DNA of 64,000 nucleotides, from the NCBI GenBank assembly GCA_017463615.1, contig JAFTOU010000012.1, forward strand, positions 44,931 through 108,930. The letters are read 5' to 3'. Origin of the DNA: Alistipes sp. Its GTDB lineage: Bacteria; Bacteroidota; Bacteroidia; Bacteroidales; Rikenellaceae. Of this stretch, positions 44,982-53,902 are shown piece by piece. The position numbers and the translations under genes were made by a program. Numbering within the stretch: the stretch's first letter is position 1; the number at the start of each line of letters is the position of its first letter. Under the pieces are notes generated by a model. That model was given only the letters and a program-made list of their open reading frames with translations, ran no database searches and was not told the origin of the DNA.

Positions 44982-47900
44982 TTAATTCAATCTATACTGT
45001 ACATTGTATCTCTCTAAAATCTTGCGAACATCATCGTCAAAGAGCACCTTTAGTTTCTTGGCGTGCATATTCACACTAACACCCGACTCAACATCGTAGA
45101 GCGAGACCTTTACCGCCGTCTTACCCTTAGAGTGCTTAGCTGCTTCGTAGAACTCAGTGACGAACTCCTGACTAATATCGGCAGCATTGAGGTAGAGCGT
45201 TATGCTCTGAATACCATCCACCACATCCTGCAGCTGGGTTATAGAGCCGATATTGAAGAATGTGCGCTTGATAGGGTTGAGCTTGTGCACATCATCCTTA
45301 TCAAAGGTCTCAAACGAGCGCACCTCGCCACGGATAAGCAGGTAGTAGTCTGGATGGAGGAAGTTGCGGAAGCGCTCAAAGTCCTTGCGCTTCAACCTTA
45401 TCTCAGTCTTATCTGTATAGTCCTCTATGCCGAGTATTCCATACTGATACTTTCCATCTGCCGTTGTACGCTCCTCGCCCGAGACGGTCACGCAGGCAAA
45501 GACAAGCTCCTTGCCGGCATTCTCCTCCAGACGATTAAGGTCCGAGATAGTGGCGTTGCACATGTGGTCAATCACTGGCTTATAGTCATCCAGCGGGTGT
45601 GAGGAGAGGTAGATACCCACCACCTCGCGCTCCTTACCCAGTCGCTTGAGGGTGCTCCACTCGTCGCACACCGGCACCTTCGGCTGCTGAATACCGCTAC
45701 CGTTAAGCTCGGCAAACATACTGAACAGACTCTGCTGCGCGTTGAGCTTCTCCTCTATCTGTCGCTGACCATAGCGCACAAGCTGCTCAAGGAATGTCAC
45801 TGGAGAGTCCTTACTCTCTGGAGCGAAGAACTTACAGCGCGAGAAGGTTGTGATATTATCAAAGCAACCCGCATACGCCATACTCTCCAGACACTTACGG
45901 TTTACCACAGAGTAGTTTACACGCTCAAAGAAGTCGTATATATCCTTATACTGACCGCCACGCTCGCGCTCGTCAATAATAGACTGCGCAGCCGCCTCGC
46001 CAACACCCTTAATAGCCGCCAAACCGAAGCGGATATCGCCATTGCGGTTACTTGAGAATCGGAGCATAGACTCGTTCACATCGGGACTAAGCACCTTGAT
46101 ACCCATCTGCTGGCTCTCGTTGATATACTCCGTAAGGGTAGTGATATCGTTCAGGTTACTACTCAGCAGCGCCGCCATATACTCCGACGGGAAGTTAGCC
46201 TTCAGATATGCAGTCTGATAAGCCACCCACGAGTAGCAGGTTGCGTGCGACTTATTGAAGGCGTAGGATGCAAACTTCTCCCAGTCTGCCCAAATCTTCT
46301 CCAGCACATCCTTGTCGTGACCGTTACGAATACCACCCTTGAGGAACTTAGGCTTGAGAGCATCCAGCTTATCCTTCAGCTTCTTACCCATCGCCTTACG
46401 CAGCGTATCGGACTCACCACGGGTAAAGTCGGCAAGCAGACGCGAGAGGAGCATCACCTGCTCCTGGTATACAGTAATGCCGTAAGTATCCTTCAGATAC
46501 TTCTCCATTATCGGAATATCGTAGACAATAGGCTTGCGACCCTGCTTACGGTCAATAAAGTCTGGAATGTAGTCCATAGGACCTGGGCGATAGAGTGCAT
46601 TCATCGCAATCAAATCCTCAAAGACACTCGGTTGAAGCTCGCGCAGGTACTTCTGCATACCTGGGGACTCAAACTGGAATGTACCCACCGTGCGACCCTC
46701 GCAGTAGAGGCGGTATGTGGCTGGGTCATCAATCGGAATAGCGTCTATATCAACCTCAATACCCTTAATGCGGCGGATGTTCTCAATGGCATCCTTCATA
46801 ATGGTGAGGTTCTTCAGACCCAAGAAGTCCATCTTGATAAGACCCGTATCCTCAATTACAGAGCCCTCGTATTGTGTAACGAGCATCTTCTCGCCCGTCT
46901 CCTTATCGTCGGCAGTAGATACAGGCACCCAGTCGGTAATATCGTCACGACAGATAATCGTTCCGCAGGCGTGCACACCCGTACCGCGCACATTACCCTC
47001 AAGCTGCAGCGCATACTTTATCGTATCGCGCATAATCGGGTCGGAGGAGTTGGCAGCCTCCTGCAACTCAGCAACATAGGCTATAGAGTTTGCAAGGTTT
47101 ACCTTCAGCTGCTTATCCTTATTCTTAGGGTCTGGAATACGCGCAGGGATTAACTTACAGAGGCGGTCGGACTCCGAGAGTGGCAGCTGCTGCACGCGGG
47201 CAACATCCTTGAGTGCCATCTTGGTGGCCATAGTACCGTATGTGATGATATGGGCAACCTTCTCCTTGCCATACTTGTTTGTCACCCACTCAAGCACGCG
47301 ACCACGACCCTCATCGTCAAAGTCGATATCAATATCGGGCAGAGAGATACGGTCAGGGTTGAGGAATCGCTCAAACAGTAGGTCGTACTTAATCGGGTCT
47401 ATCTGCGTAATGCCCAGGCAGTATGCCACCGCCGAGCCCGCTGCAGAGCCTCGGCCAGGGCCTACCCATACACCCAACTCCTTACGCGCCGCAGCGATAA
47501 AGTCCTGCACGATAAGGAAGTAGCCAGGGAAACCCATCGTCTTCATAATGTGCAGCTCAAACTTCAGTCGCTCTGCCGTCTCCGCATCCAACGGGTCGCC
47601 ATAGCGCCTCTTTGCGCCTATCATCGTAAGGTGAGCCAAATAGTCAGCCTCAAACTTTATACGATAGAGGCGGTCGTAGCCACCCAGATTCTCAATCTTC
47701 TTCTGGGCATCCTTCTCGGACATTATCTCGTTGCCATTCTCGTCGCGAGTAAACTCGTTATAGAGGTCCTGCTCCGTAAATCGTGCACGATACTGCTCCT
47801 CCGTACCGAAATCGGCAGGAATGTCAAACATAGGCATAATCGGCGCGTGGTCTATAGAGTAGAACTCCACCTTATCGCAAATCTCAAGGGTATTTGCCAG

Positions 47901-48998
47901 TGACTCGGGATAGTCGGCAAAGAGCTCGCTCATCTCGGCACGGGTCTTCATCCACTCCTGCTTGGAGTAGAGCATACGGTCAGGACTATCAAAGTCCTGA
48001 CGCGAGTTGATTGTAATCAGGCGGTCGTGCGCCTCGGCATCCTCCTCGTTCACAAAGTGGACATCGTTTGTGCATATCAACTTTATATTATGCTTACGCG
48101 CCAGAGCTACAAGGTGCTCGTTTACCTGCTGCTGAAGAGGGTAGGTCTCGTGATTTGCACGCTCTACGGTAGCCTTATGGCGCTGAAGCTCAAGGTAGTA
48201 GTCATCGCCAAAGATGCTCTTATGCCAGAGGATAGAGCGCTCTGCCTCCTCCATTCTGCCTGCGAGCAGCAGCTTCGGAATCTCGCCACCGATACACGCC
48301 GAGCAGCAGATAATGCCCTCGTGATAACGCTCAAGGTCGCGGTGGTCTGTACGCGGACGGTTGTAGAAACCATCTGTCCACGCGCGAGAGACTATCTTGA
48401 TAAGGTTTTTGTAACCCTGCAGATTCTTCGCCAGCAGGATAAGGTGCCAACCACCTCTATCCTCCTTCACCTCCTTACGCTTCAGACGCATATCCTCGCG
48501 GGCAACATATACCTCGCAACCGATAATCGGCTTAAAGTCGTCAATCGCCTGCAGGGCTGCAATCTTCTCGTCGGCAGTCTCTACCGAGTAGCCAAACTCC
48601 TTCTCCATAGACTCTACAGAAGAGAGCAGAGAGCGAAGATTCGCCAACTCCTCGTTATCCTCAAGCGAATATACCGTGCTGGCAGCTATCTGCGCCTGCT
48701 TTTCACTAACAAGCGTAGAGAGCTCCTGCTTATAGGCATCAAGGTCTGGATGCTCTGCAGAGGTGTCCACCATACGCTGGCGTAGCTTGACAAGCGACTT
48801 GATACTATCGTGCTTAGCCTTATTCTTCTTGCCGACATAGTTCCAGAACTCCTTGATACCGAACATATTACCGTGATCTGTTACGGCAATACCCGGCATA
48901 CCATCCTTCAGAGCCTTGTCTACCAGACGACTGATGCTCGCCTGTCCGTCAAGAAGTGAGTACTGAGTATGTACATGTAGGTGTACGAAATTCTGCAT
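44982..48998 (-). CDS. dnaE: DNA polymerase III subunit alpha
   Basis: The 1338-residue protein starts MQNFVHLHVHTQYSLLDG, the PHP domain. The polymerase core contains GPGRGSAAGSAVAYCLGIT and PDIDIDFDDEGR with the catalytic aspartates, followed by the HhH domain, an OB fold (VTVSGEERTTADGKYQYGILGIEDYTD region) and a C-terminal domain. It is the replicative polymerase. Residues about 58-153 form an extra, mostly helical, charged insert inside the PHP domain, which makes it longer than the typical 1160-1250 residues. The ATG at 48998 is preferred over one five codons upstream. Confidence 0.95.
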   Translation of the reverse strand: MQNFVHLHVHTQYSLLDGQASISRLVDKALKDGMPGIAVTDHGNMFGIKEFWNYVGKKNKAKHDSIKSLVKLRQRMVDTSAEHPDLDAYKQELSTLVSEKQAQIAASTVYSLEDNEELANLRSLLSSVESMEKEFGYSVETADEKIAALQAIDDFKPIIGCEVYVAREDMRLKRKEVKEDRGGWHLILLAKNLQGYKNLIKIVSRAWTDGFYNRPRTDHRDLERYHEGIICCSACIGGEIPKLLLAGRMEEAERSILWHKSIFGDDYYLELQRHKATVERANHETYPLQQQVNEHLVALARKHNIKLICTNDVHFVNEEDAEAHDRLITINSRQDFDSPDRMLYSKQEWMKTRAEMSELFADYPESLANTLEICDKVEFYSIDHAPIMPMFDIPADFGTEEQYRARFTEQDLYNEFTRDENGNEIMSEKDAQKKIENLGGYDRLYRIKFEADYLAHLTMIGAKRRYGDPLDAETAERLKFELHIMKTMGFPGYFLIVQDFIAAARKELGVWVGPGRGSAAGSAVAYCLGITQIDPIKYDLLFERFLNPDRISLPDIDIDFDDEGRGRVLEWVTNKYGKEKVAHIITYGTMATKMALKDVARVQQLPLSESDRLCKLIPARIPDPKNKDKQLKVNLANSIAYVAELQEAANSSDPIMRDTIKYALQLEGNVRGTGVHACGTIICRDDITDWVPVSTADDKETGEKMLVTQYEGSVIEDTGLIKMDFLGLKNLTIMKDAIENIRRIKGIEVDIDAIPIDDPATYRLYCEGRTVGTFQFESPGMQKYLRELQPSVFEDLIAMNALYRPGPMDYIPDFIDRKQGRKPIVYDIPIMEKYLKDTYGITVYQEQVMLLSRLLADFTRGESDTLRKAMGKKLKDKLDALKPKFLKGGIRNGHDKDVLEKIWADWEKFASYAFNKSHATCYSWVAYQTAYLKANFPSEYMAALLSSNLNDITTLTEYINESQQMGIKVLSPDVNESMLRFSSNRNGDIRFGLAAIKGVGEAAAQSIIDERERGGQYKDIYDFFERVNYSVVNRKCLESMAYAGCFDNITTFSRCKFFAPESKDSPVTFLEQLVRYGQRQIEEKLNAQQSLFSMFAELNGSGIQQPKVPVCDEWSTLKRLGKEREVVGIYLSSHPLDDYKPVIDHMCNATISDLNRLEENAGKELVFACVTVSGEERTTADGKYQYGILGIEDYTDKTEIRLKRKDFERFRNFLHPDYYLLIRGEVRSFETFDKDDVHKLNPIKRTFFNIGSITQLQDVVDGIQSITLYLNAADISQEFVTEFYEAAKHSKGKTAVKVSLYDVESGVSVNMHAKKLKVLFDDDVRKILERYNVQYRLN

Positions 48999-49092
48999 AG
49001 TAAGTTCTATCATATTGCTGTCGTTTTAGTGGTTTACATCCCCAAAAATAGGGTAGCGATGTGCCAATTCACGACAGGTTTAATATCCGACA

Positions 49093-49100
49093 CAAATATA
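49093..49100 (-). promoter_or_regulatory. Candidate -7 element of dnaE
   Basis: TATATTTG on the minus strand, 95 bases before the dnaE start. No TTTG or TTG lies 19-21 bases upstream, so the call is weak. Confidence 0.35.
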
Positions 49101-49131
49101 AGACTTTTTTTGAGGATTTATGGAACAACTC

Positions 49132-49162
49132 TTGTAAGTTTTCAATAAAATCATTAAATTTG
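49132..49162 (+). promoter_or_regulatory. Promoter of DUF2007 gene
   Basis: TTG (49132-49134), 20 bases, TAAATTTG (49155-49162); start codon at 49189. Confidence 0.6.
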
Positions 49163-49188
49163 ATACGCAAACCAAAAAACATAAAGAT

Positions 49189-49398
49189 ATGCAAACGCGG
49201 GAACTTGTTGTAATCGCCGAGTACAACTCTTATTTAGAGGCTGAAATGGCAAAGAGCATCGTGGCAAGTGCCGGCATCTATGCCGAGATTCGCAATGAGT
49301 ATATGTCTACAGCATACGCCGTAGCTATACCTCCCCAGTTGTTAGTTCCGTATGAGGATGCCGAGCAGGCCGAGGCGCTGCTCAAAATTCATCCGTAG
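49189..49398 (+). CDS. DUF2007 family small protein
   Basis: The 69-residue protein LVVIAEYNSYLEAEMAKSIVASAGIYAEI...LLVPYEDAEQAEALL has the ferredoxin-like DUF2007 fold, named putative signal-transducing (PII-like) protein but without known function. It has its own promoter. Its last 17 bases overlap the end of aroE on the opposite strand. Confidence 0.85.
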   Translation: MQTRELVVIAEYNSYLEAEMAKSIVASAGIYAEIRNEYMSTAYAVAIPPQLLVPYEDAEQAEALLKIHP

Positions 49399-50113
49399 CA
49401 CTCCAAATCTCCCAAGAAGCCTCCGCCTGAGCAGTGAACATCTCACCGCCACCGACCACTGTAGCACCCCTCTGCGCTCCGCGCTCAAGGAATAGGGTCT
49501 TTGCAGGGTTGTATATCAAATCAAAGAGGATGTGCTTCTGACCTATCGCTCCGTAGGGAATCTGCGGAGAGGCATCGGTGTGTGGATACATACCGACTGG
49601 CGTAGCATTTACAATAAGGGTCGCACGAGCAACCACCTCCTCGGTCAGCTGCTCGTAGCTAATAGCCTCCGCCGTAGCCTTGCGCGAAACCAAGGTAATC
49701 TCCATATCCAACTCGCGCAGCACATGGAGCACCGCCGCAGCAGCACCGCCCGTACCGAGCACAATAGCTCGCTGACCTCGCAAATCGTAAGGGGCAAGCG
49801 TAGCGCGGATACCCACAACATCTGTATTATAGCCGTGCATACGCCCCTCAGCATCTATCTTCACACAGTTCACAGCACCCACCGCCGCAGCCTCTGCGCT
49901 GACAGTTGCAAGATAGGGGATAATCGCCCTCTTGTAGGGAATTGTGACATTAAAGCCCGAGAGCCTATTTCGCAAGTTCTCTACCTGCTCAATGCTCTCA
50001 ATAGGGTAGAGGGTGTATTGTGCATCAATACCCTTAGTTGTAAACTTCTCTGTAAAATACGCCGCCGAGGCTGAGTGCCCGAGGGGATAACCTATAAGTC
50101 CATACTCTTTCAT
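49382..50113 (-). CDS. aroE: Shikimate dehydrogenase
   Basis: The 243-residue enzyme reduces 3-dehydroshikimate with NADPH in aromatic amino acid synthesis. The substrate-binding GYPLGHSASAAYF, the catalytic region FNVTIPYKRAIIPYL (Lys of NVTxPxK) and the NADP loop VLGTGGAAAAVL are all present. The ATG at 50113 starts the conserved MKEYGLIGYP; an upstream start at 50161 falls in a terminator hairpin. Its promoter places the transcript start at or next to the ATG. Confidence 0.95.
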   Translation of the reverse strand: MKEYGLIGYPLGHSASAAYFTEKFTTKGIDAQYTLYPIESIEQVENLRNRLSGFNVTIPYKRAIIPYLATVSAEAAAVGAVNCVKIDAEGRMHGYNTDVVGIRATLAPYDLRGQRAIVLGTGGAAAAVLHVLRELDMEITLVSRKATAEAISYEQLTEEVVARATLIVNATPVGMYPHTDASPQIPYGAIGQKHILFDLIYNPAKTLFLERGAQRGATVVGGGEMFTAQAEASWEIWSATDEF

Positions 50114-50117
50114 AGCG

Positions 50118-50148
50118 CAAAGATAAAAAAAAGTGCGATACGGCACAA
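50118..50148 (-). promoter_or_regulatory. Promoter of aroE
   Basis: On the minus strand TTG (50146-50148), 20 bases, TATCTTTG (50118-50125). The ATG begins 5 bases after the -7 element. The -33 element lies in the loop of the upstream gene's terminator hairpin. Confidence 0.7.
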
Positions 50149-50159
50149 CCATATCGCAC
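50125..50159 (-). terminator. Terminator of DUF3276 gene, overlapping the aroE promoter
   Basis: GTGCGATA / TATCGCAC perfect 8-bp stem (50133-50159) followed by eight T on the minus strand. Confidence 0.85.
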
Positions 50160-50178
50160 AAAAGTTAAGCAGCAAAAA

Positions 50179-50466
50179 CTACTCAAAAAACTCCGGCTTA
50201 TTCTCCTTGATAAAGTCGATAACCTCGTTCAGGCCCTCGGTAAACTTAGAAAAGTCCTCCTTGTAGAGGAAAATCTTGTGACGGTCGTATGAGAATGAGC
50301 CATCGGCATGGCTAACCTTGCGCGACTCGGTGATAGTGAGGAAGTAGTCCCCACCGCGCGTAGCTCTGACATCAAGGAAATATGTGCGGCGACCCGCCTT
50401 TATCGCTTTAGAGAGAATCTGGTCGCCATAATCCTCTCCCTCCAATTGGTGTGCTATAGATGACAT
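50179..50466 (-). CDS. DUF3276 family Pur-alpha-like nucleic-acid-binding protein
   Basis: The 95-residue protein (RTYFLDVRATRGGDYFLTITESRK ... HKIFLYKEDFSKF) matches DUF3276, a Bacteroidetes/spirochaete family with the PUR fold that binds single-stranded DNA or RNA. The ATG at 50466 is preferred because it lies about 30 bases after the -7 element, whereas the longer start at 50499 falls on it. It is monocistronic, with its own terminator. Confidence 0.88.
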   Translation of the reverse strand: MSSIAHQLEGEDYGDQILSKAIKAGRRTYFLDVRATRGGDYFLTITESRKVSHADGSFSYDRHKIFLYKEDFSKFTEGLNEVIDFIKENKPEFFE

Positions 50467-50496
50467 CTGCGTGTTATATAATGTGTGTACTGAGTA

Positions 50497-50504
50497 CAAA
50501 TGTA
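50497..50504 (-). promoter_or_regulatory. -7 promoter element of DUF3276 gene
   Basis: TACATTTG on the minus strand. The upstream position has a T run (GTTTTTT) rather than a clear TTTG. Confidence 0.5.
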
Positions 50505-50554
50505 GTCATTATTTTGCGACTAAAAAACTTTTTGCAGTAATTTTTTATTAAAAA

Positions 50555-50597
50555 ACGATAAAATATAACAATAGCAGCCTTTTGAAGACTGCTATTG
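50555..50597 (-). terminator. Terminator of hisS operon
   Basis: CAATAGCAG / CTGCTATTG perfect 9-bp stem (50569-50597) followed on the minus strand by TTATATTTTA. Confidence 0.7.
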
Positions 50598-50622
50598 CCA
50601 TAACTTACTCAAAAAGAGGGTG

Positions 50623-51996
50623 CTAAATCTCAAACGAGAGGGTATAGAAGTGCTCCTTTACTTTCTCCACAAAGTTTGAGAATGGAACTACAATCTGCTC
50701 GCCAGTATCCATAGCCTTTACGGTCGCAACGCCCTGCTCAAGCTCGTTGCTACCGACAATTACCACATACTGAACACCCTTGCGATTTGCATACTCCATC
50801 TGCTTCTTCATCTTTGCGCTATCTGGATATAGCTCGGCAGATATACCCTCGTTGCGCAGTGCATTCACAAGGGTCAAAGAGGCCATGGCCTCCTTATCGC
50901 CCAGATTGACAAACAAGAACTTTGACGAGCAAGCAAGATATGCAGGGAAGAGGTCAAGACCTACCATAACATCGTAGATACGGTCAGCGCCAAACGAGAT
51001 ACCCACACCCGAAACATCCGACAGACCGAAGATACCAGTCAGGTTATCGTAGCGACCACCACCACAGATTGAGCCGATAGCGAAATCGTTTGCCTTAACC
51101 TCAAAGATAGCGCCGGTGTAGTAGTTCAGCCCGCGAGCCAGCGAGAGGTCAAGCTCAATGTTGAGATTATAGCCTGCAGCAGCAACATAGTTGAATACTG
51201 TACGCATCTCCTCTACGCCCAACAGACCCGTCTCTGAGTTAGCAAGGATAGTTGCCAAAGTATCTAATTTCTCGGCAGTTGTGCCACTCAGCTCAAGTAT
51301 TGGTTGAAGTTTAGCAATAGCCTCCTGCTCAATGCCACGCTCGGCGAGCTCTGCCTTCACATTATCAAGACCAATCTTCTCCAACTTGTCAATCGCCACG
51401 GTGATATCAATCATCTTATCGGCGTGACCCATAACCTCTGCGATACCGTAGAGAATCTTGCGGTTGTTCATCTTCAGCGTAACTGAGATACCCAGACGGG
51501 CAAACACCTCCTGAACAATACCCACAAGCTCAACCTCGTTGAGCAGCGACTTTGAGCCGATAACATCCACATCGCACTGGTAGAACTCGCGGTAGCGACC
51601 CTTCTGCGGACGATCTGCTCGCCATACCGGTTGAATCTGGTAGCGCTTGAATGGGAAGACAATCTCGTTCTGGTGCTGCACAACAAAGCGCGCAAATGGG
51701 ACGGTAAGGTCATAACGCAGACCCTTCTCGCAAATCTTTAATGCCTCAGTCAGCTCCGATGGCTGCAACTTTGCAGCATAGTCGCCCGAATTGAGAATCT
51801 TGAAGAGCAGCTTGTCGCCCTCGTCGCCATACTTACCGAGCAGGGTAGAGAGGTTCTCCATCGCCGGCGTCTCAATCGGCGCATAACCATTGAGCTCAAA
51901 TACCGAGCGAATAGTGTTAAAAATATAGTTACGACGCATCATCTCCATAGGAGAGAAGTCGCGCGTACCCTTTGGAATAGATGGTTTCTGTGCCAT
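50623..51996 (-). CDS. hisS: Histidine--tRNA ligase
   Basis: The 457-residue class II synthetase has motif 1 near the N terminus ([12 protein letters not shown]), motif 2 ([23 protein letters not shown]), the histidine A motif [11 protein letters not shown] and motif 3 ([11 protein letters not shown]). It charges tRNA-His. It lies 6 bases after the DUF4062-TPR gene and is the last gene of the ettA operon. Confidence 0.96.
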   Translation of the reverse strand: MAQKPSIPKGTRDFSPMEMMRRNYIFNTIRSVFELNGYAPIETPAMENLSTLLGKYGDEGDKLLFKILNSGDYAAKLQPSELTEALKICEKGLRYDLTVPFARFVVQHQNEIVFPFKRYQIQPVWRADRPQKGRYREFYQCDVDVIGSKSLLNEVELVGIVQEVFARLGISVTLKMNNRKILYGIAEVMGHADKMIDITVAIDKLEKIGLDNVKAELAERGIEQEAIAKLQPILELSGTTAEKLDTLATILANSETGLLGVEEMRTVFNYVAAAGYNLNIELDLSLARGLNYYTGAIFEVKANDFAIGSICGGGRYDNLTGIFGLSDVSGVGISFGADRIYDVMVGLDLFPAYLACSSKFLFVNLGDKEAMASLTLVNALRNEGISAELYPDSAKMKKQMEYANRKGVQYVVIVGSNELEQGVATVKAMDTGEQIVVPFSNFVEKVKEHFYTLSFEI

Positions 51997-52002
51997 AATT
52001 AA

Positions 52003-53883
52003 TTATATTTGTTTTTTGTTCTCAATCAAACTCTTTACATAGTCAATATTCTCCTTGCATTGCTGCAACATTGGATGACTCTCAGGCAAAATTCTCTCAA
52101 AAATAGACATAGCCTTAGAGAGACACTCCAGCGACTTGTCGTAATCGCCCAAGCGGCTATACACACAGCCAACATTGTTGTACGACTGGGCAGTGTATGG
52201 ATGGTCTACACCCAAAACCTGCTCACGAATCTCCAACGCCTTGAAATAGAGCTCCTCTGCCTTCGCGTAATCGCCTAAGTGGTCATAAACACCACCGATA
52301 TTGCTGTACGAAAGGGCTGTATGTGGATGCTGGAGTCCCAACACCTTTTCCCGCACAGCCAGAGAGTCAAGATGGTACTGCAGAGCCTTATCATACTGAC
52401 CTAAGCTGCTATAAACACCGCCAATGTTATTATACAAAGTGGCTATATCCGGATGCTCTGCGCTCAAAATCTTCTCGCAAATCTTCAGTGCCTTAGAATA
52501 ACAGCTCAATACACTATCGTAATCACCCAAATAATCGTAGACGCTACCAACATTATTGCACGAAATAACCGTGCTGATATGGTCTGCTCCCAAAACAGTC
52601 TCGTGAATAGCCAATCCTTTAGAGAAGTACTCCAAAGCCACCTTGTAATTACCCAAGAGGCTGTAAGCCGTTCCAATCTCGTTGTAGCAAGTTGCAACCT
52701 CCGCACTCTGCTCTCCGAATAGACGCTTACTTAGCTCTGCTGCCTGAAGGGCAACCTCAAGAGCCGCCTGATACTTGCCATACTTCGTAAGGAAATCAAA
52801 GTAGTCCGAGAGCAACTTATGCAGTTTCGCCTCCCCGTAGTTACACTCCAAGGCTAATTCTAACGCCTTTTTGTAGATACTTTCGGTATTGGTAATGCGC
52901 TGGTCAATCGTATATTTCTCATCAGCAAGCATATACGACGCTCTGATAAGCAATTCATCAACCGACTGCTTGCCTACAGATTTAATCTCGCGGACACCCT
53001 TGAGAATCTCGTCTGCATCGCGCTCCGCCTCATCCAGCACAGCATTTGCCTCGCCGACCTTTCCCTCATTAAAGAGCTCCACGGCGCGCTTCATACGCTC
53101 CGTAATTCGCTCGCCCGCAAATTGAGCCACGCGGACAGCTGCTCCAAGCAGTATCTGTTCGTGCTCCTGTAGTTTCTCGCGTATCTCGTTTCGCTTCTGT
53201 CTCTTTTTATTCAGTCGCTCCTCCTTAATAGCAGAGAGTGGTGCGGCAGACTCCAGCTCCTCAATATCCTCCTCAAGCTCCTGAAGTTGGTTACGCAGCT
53301 CCCTATATCGCTCATTTTCAGCAGCGAAGGCTACATTATCAAGATGGGCCACAACAACCTCGTCTATCTTAACCTGAGAGTTCTCTACCTTTACCAAGTT
53401 GGTGTTGAGGTATCGCTCTAACTGCAGCACAAAGTCCAACTGGAGTTTATCAATGCAGTCAAATTTGTTGTAGAAGTGTCCGTAGCTATAACCTTTATCA
53501 AAGGAGGCCTTGAACTCCTGCATCTCAGCAGAGGTATCGCTCGGCTCTTTGAAAAAGATATATATTTTATTCGGCTTGCGGCCAGCCCGCAACTCCTCGT
53601 TTGCAATATCCAGCTCTGCTTTGGTATAGTCGCCGAACTTCTGCCAGAACAAGACAACGCAGATATCGCAAGTTTTCAGCTCGCGATTATACTCCTCCTG
53701 CTTATGCTCCATACCCATAGAAGAGTCCAGGAACTCCCACTTGACACTCTCCAGTGCGACTCCTCGGGCGGTATAGATTTTATTCAGGTGCGCAAACAGA
53801 GAGTCAAACTCCTTCCTTTCGGTTGTAAGTTCGTCCGAAGATGCGATAAACACCTTGACTACTCTGTGATTGCGTTCTGGCAT
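52003..53883 (-). CDS. DUF4062-like domain plus kinesin-light-chain-type TPR protein
   Basis: The 626-residue protein has an N-terminal DUF4062/TIR-like module (about 8-155) opening KVFIASSDELTTERKEF, with ICVVLFWQKFGDYT at 74-87 and KIYIFF. A coiled coil covers about 185-245, a helical linker runs to about 390, and five 42-residue TPRs occupy about 397-606, each with an NNIGxVYxxLGDYxxAL core and a spacer LGxxHPxT. DUF4062 modules are N-terminal to effector or sensor proteins, some linked to defence. No signal peptide. It lies 6 bases from hisS and 19 bases from ettA. Function is unknown; a stress or defence role is inference. Confidence 0.75.
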   Translation of the reverse strand: MPERNHRVVKVFIASSDELTTERKEFDSLFAHLNKIYTARGVALESVKWEFLDSSMGMEHKQEEYNRELKTCDICVVLFWQKFGDYTKAELDIANEELRAGRKPNKIYIFFKEPSDTSAEMQEFKASFDKGYSYGHFYNKFDCIDKLQLDFVLQLERYLNTNLVKVENSQVKIDEVVVAHLDNVAFAAENERYRELRNQLQELEEDIEELESAAPLSAIKEERLNKKRQKRNEIREKLQEHEQILLGAAVRVAQFAGERITERMKRAVELFNEGKVGEANAVLDEAERDADEILKGVREIKSVGKQSVDELLIRASYMLADEKYTIDQRITNTESIYKKALELALECNYGEAKLHKLLSDYFDFLTKYGKYQAALEVALQAAELSKRLFGEQSAEVATCYNEIGTAYSLLGNYKVALEYFSKGLAIHETVLGADHISTVISCNNVGSVYDYLGDYDSVLSCYSKALKICEKILSAEHPDIATLYNNIGGVYSSLGQYDKALQYHLDSLAVREKVLGLQHPHTALSYSNIGGVYDHLGDYAKAEELYFKALEIREQVLGVDHPYTAQSYNNVGCVYSRLGDYDKSLECLSKAMSIFERILPESHPMLQQCKENIDYVKSLIENKKQI

Positions 53884-53902
53884 AATGTGCAGTATCTAAA
53901 TT

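Noticed and set aside
52066-52695. 126-base periodic repeats that could suggest a tandem repeat array or CRISPR
   Set aside because: They are the DNA of the five 42-residue TPRs; there are no constant repeats with variable spacers.
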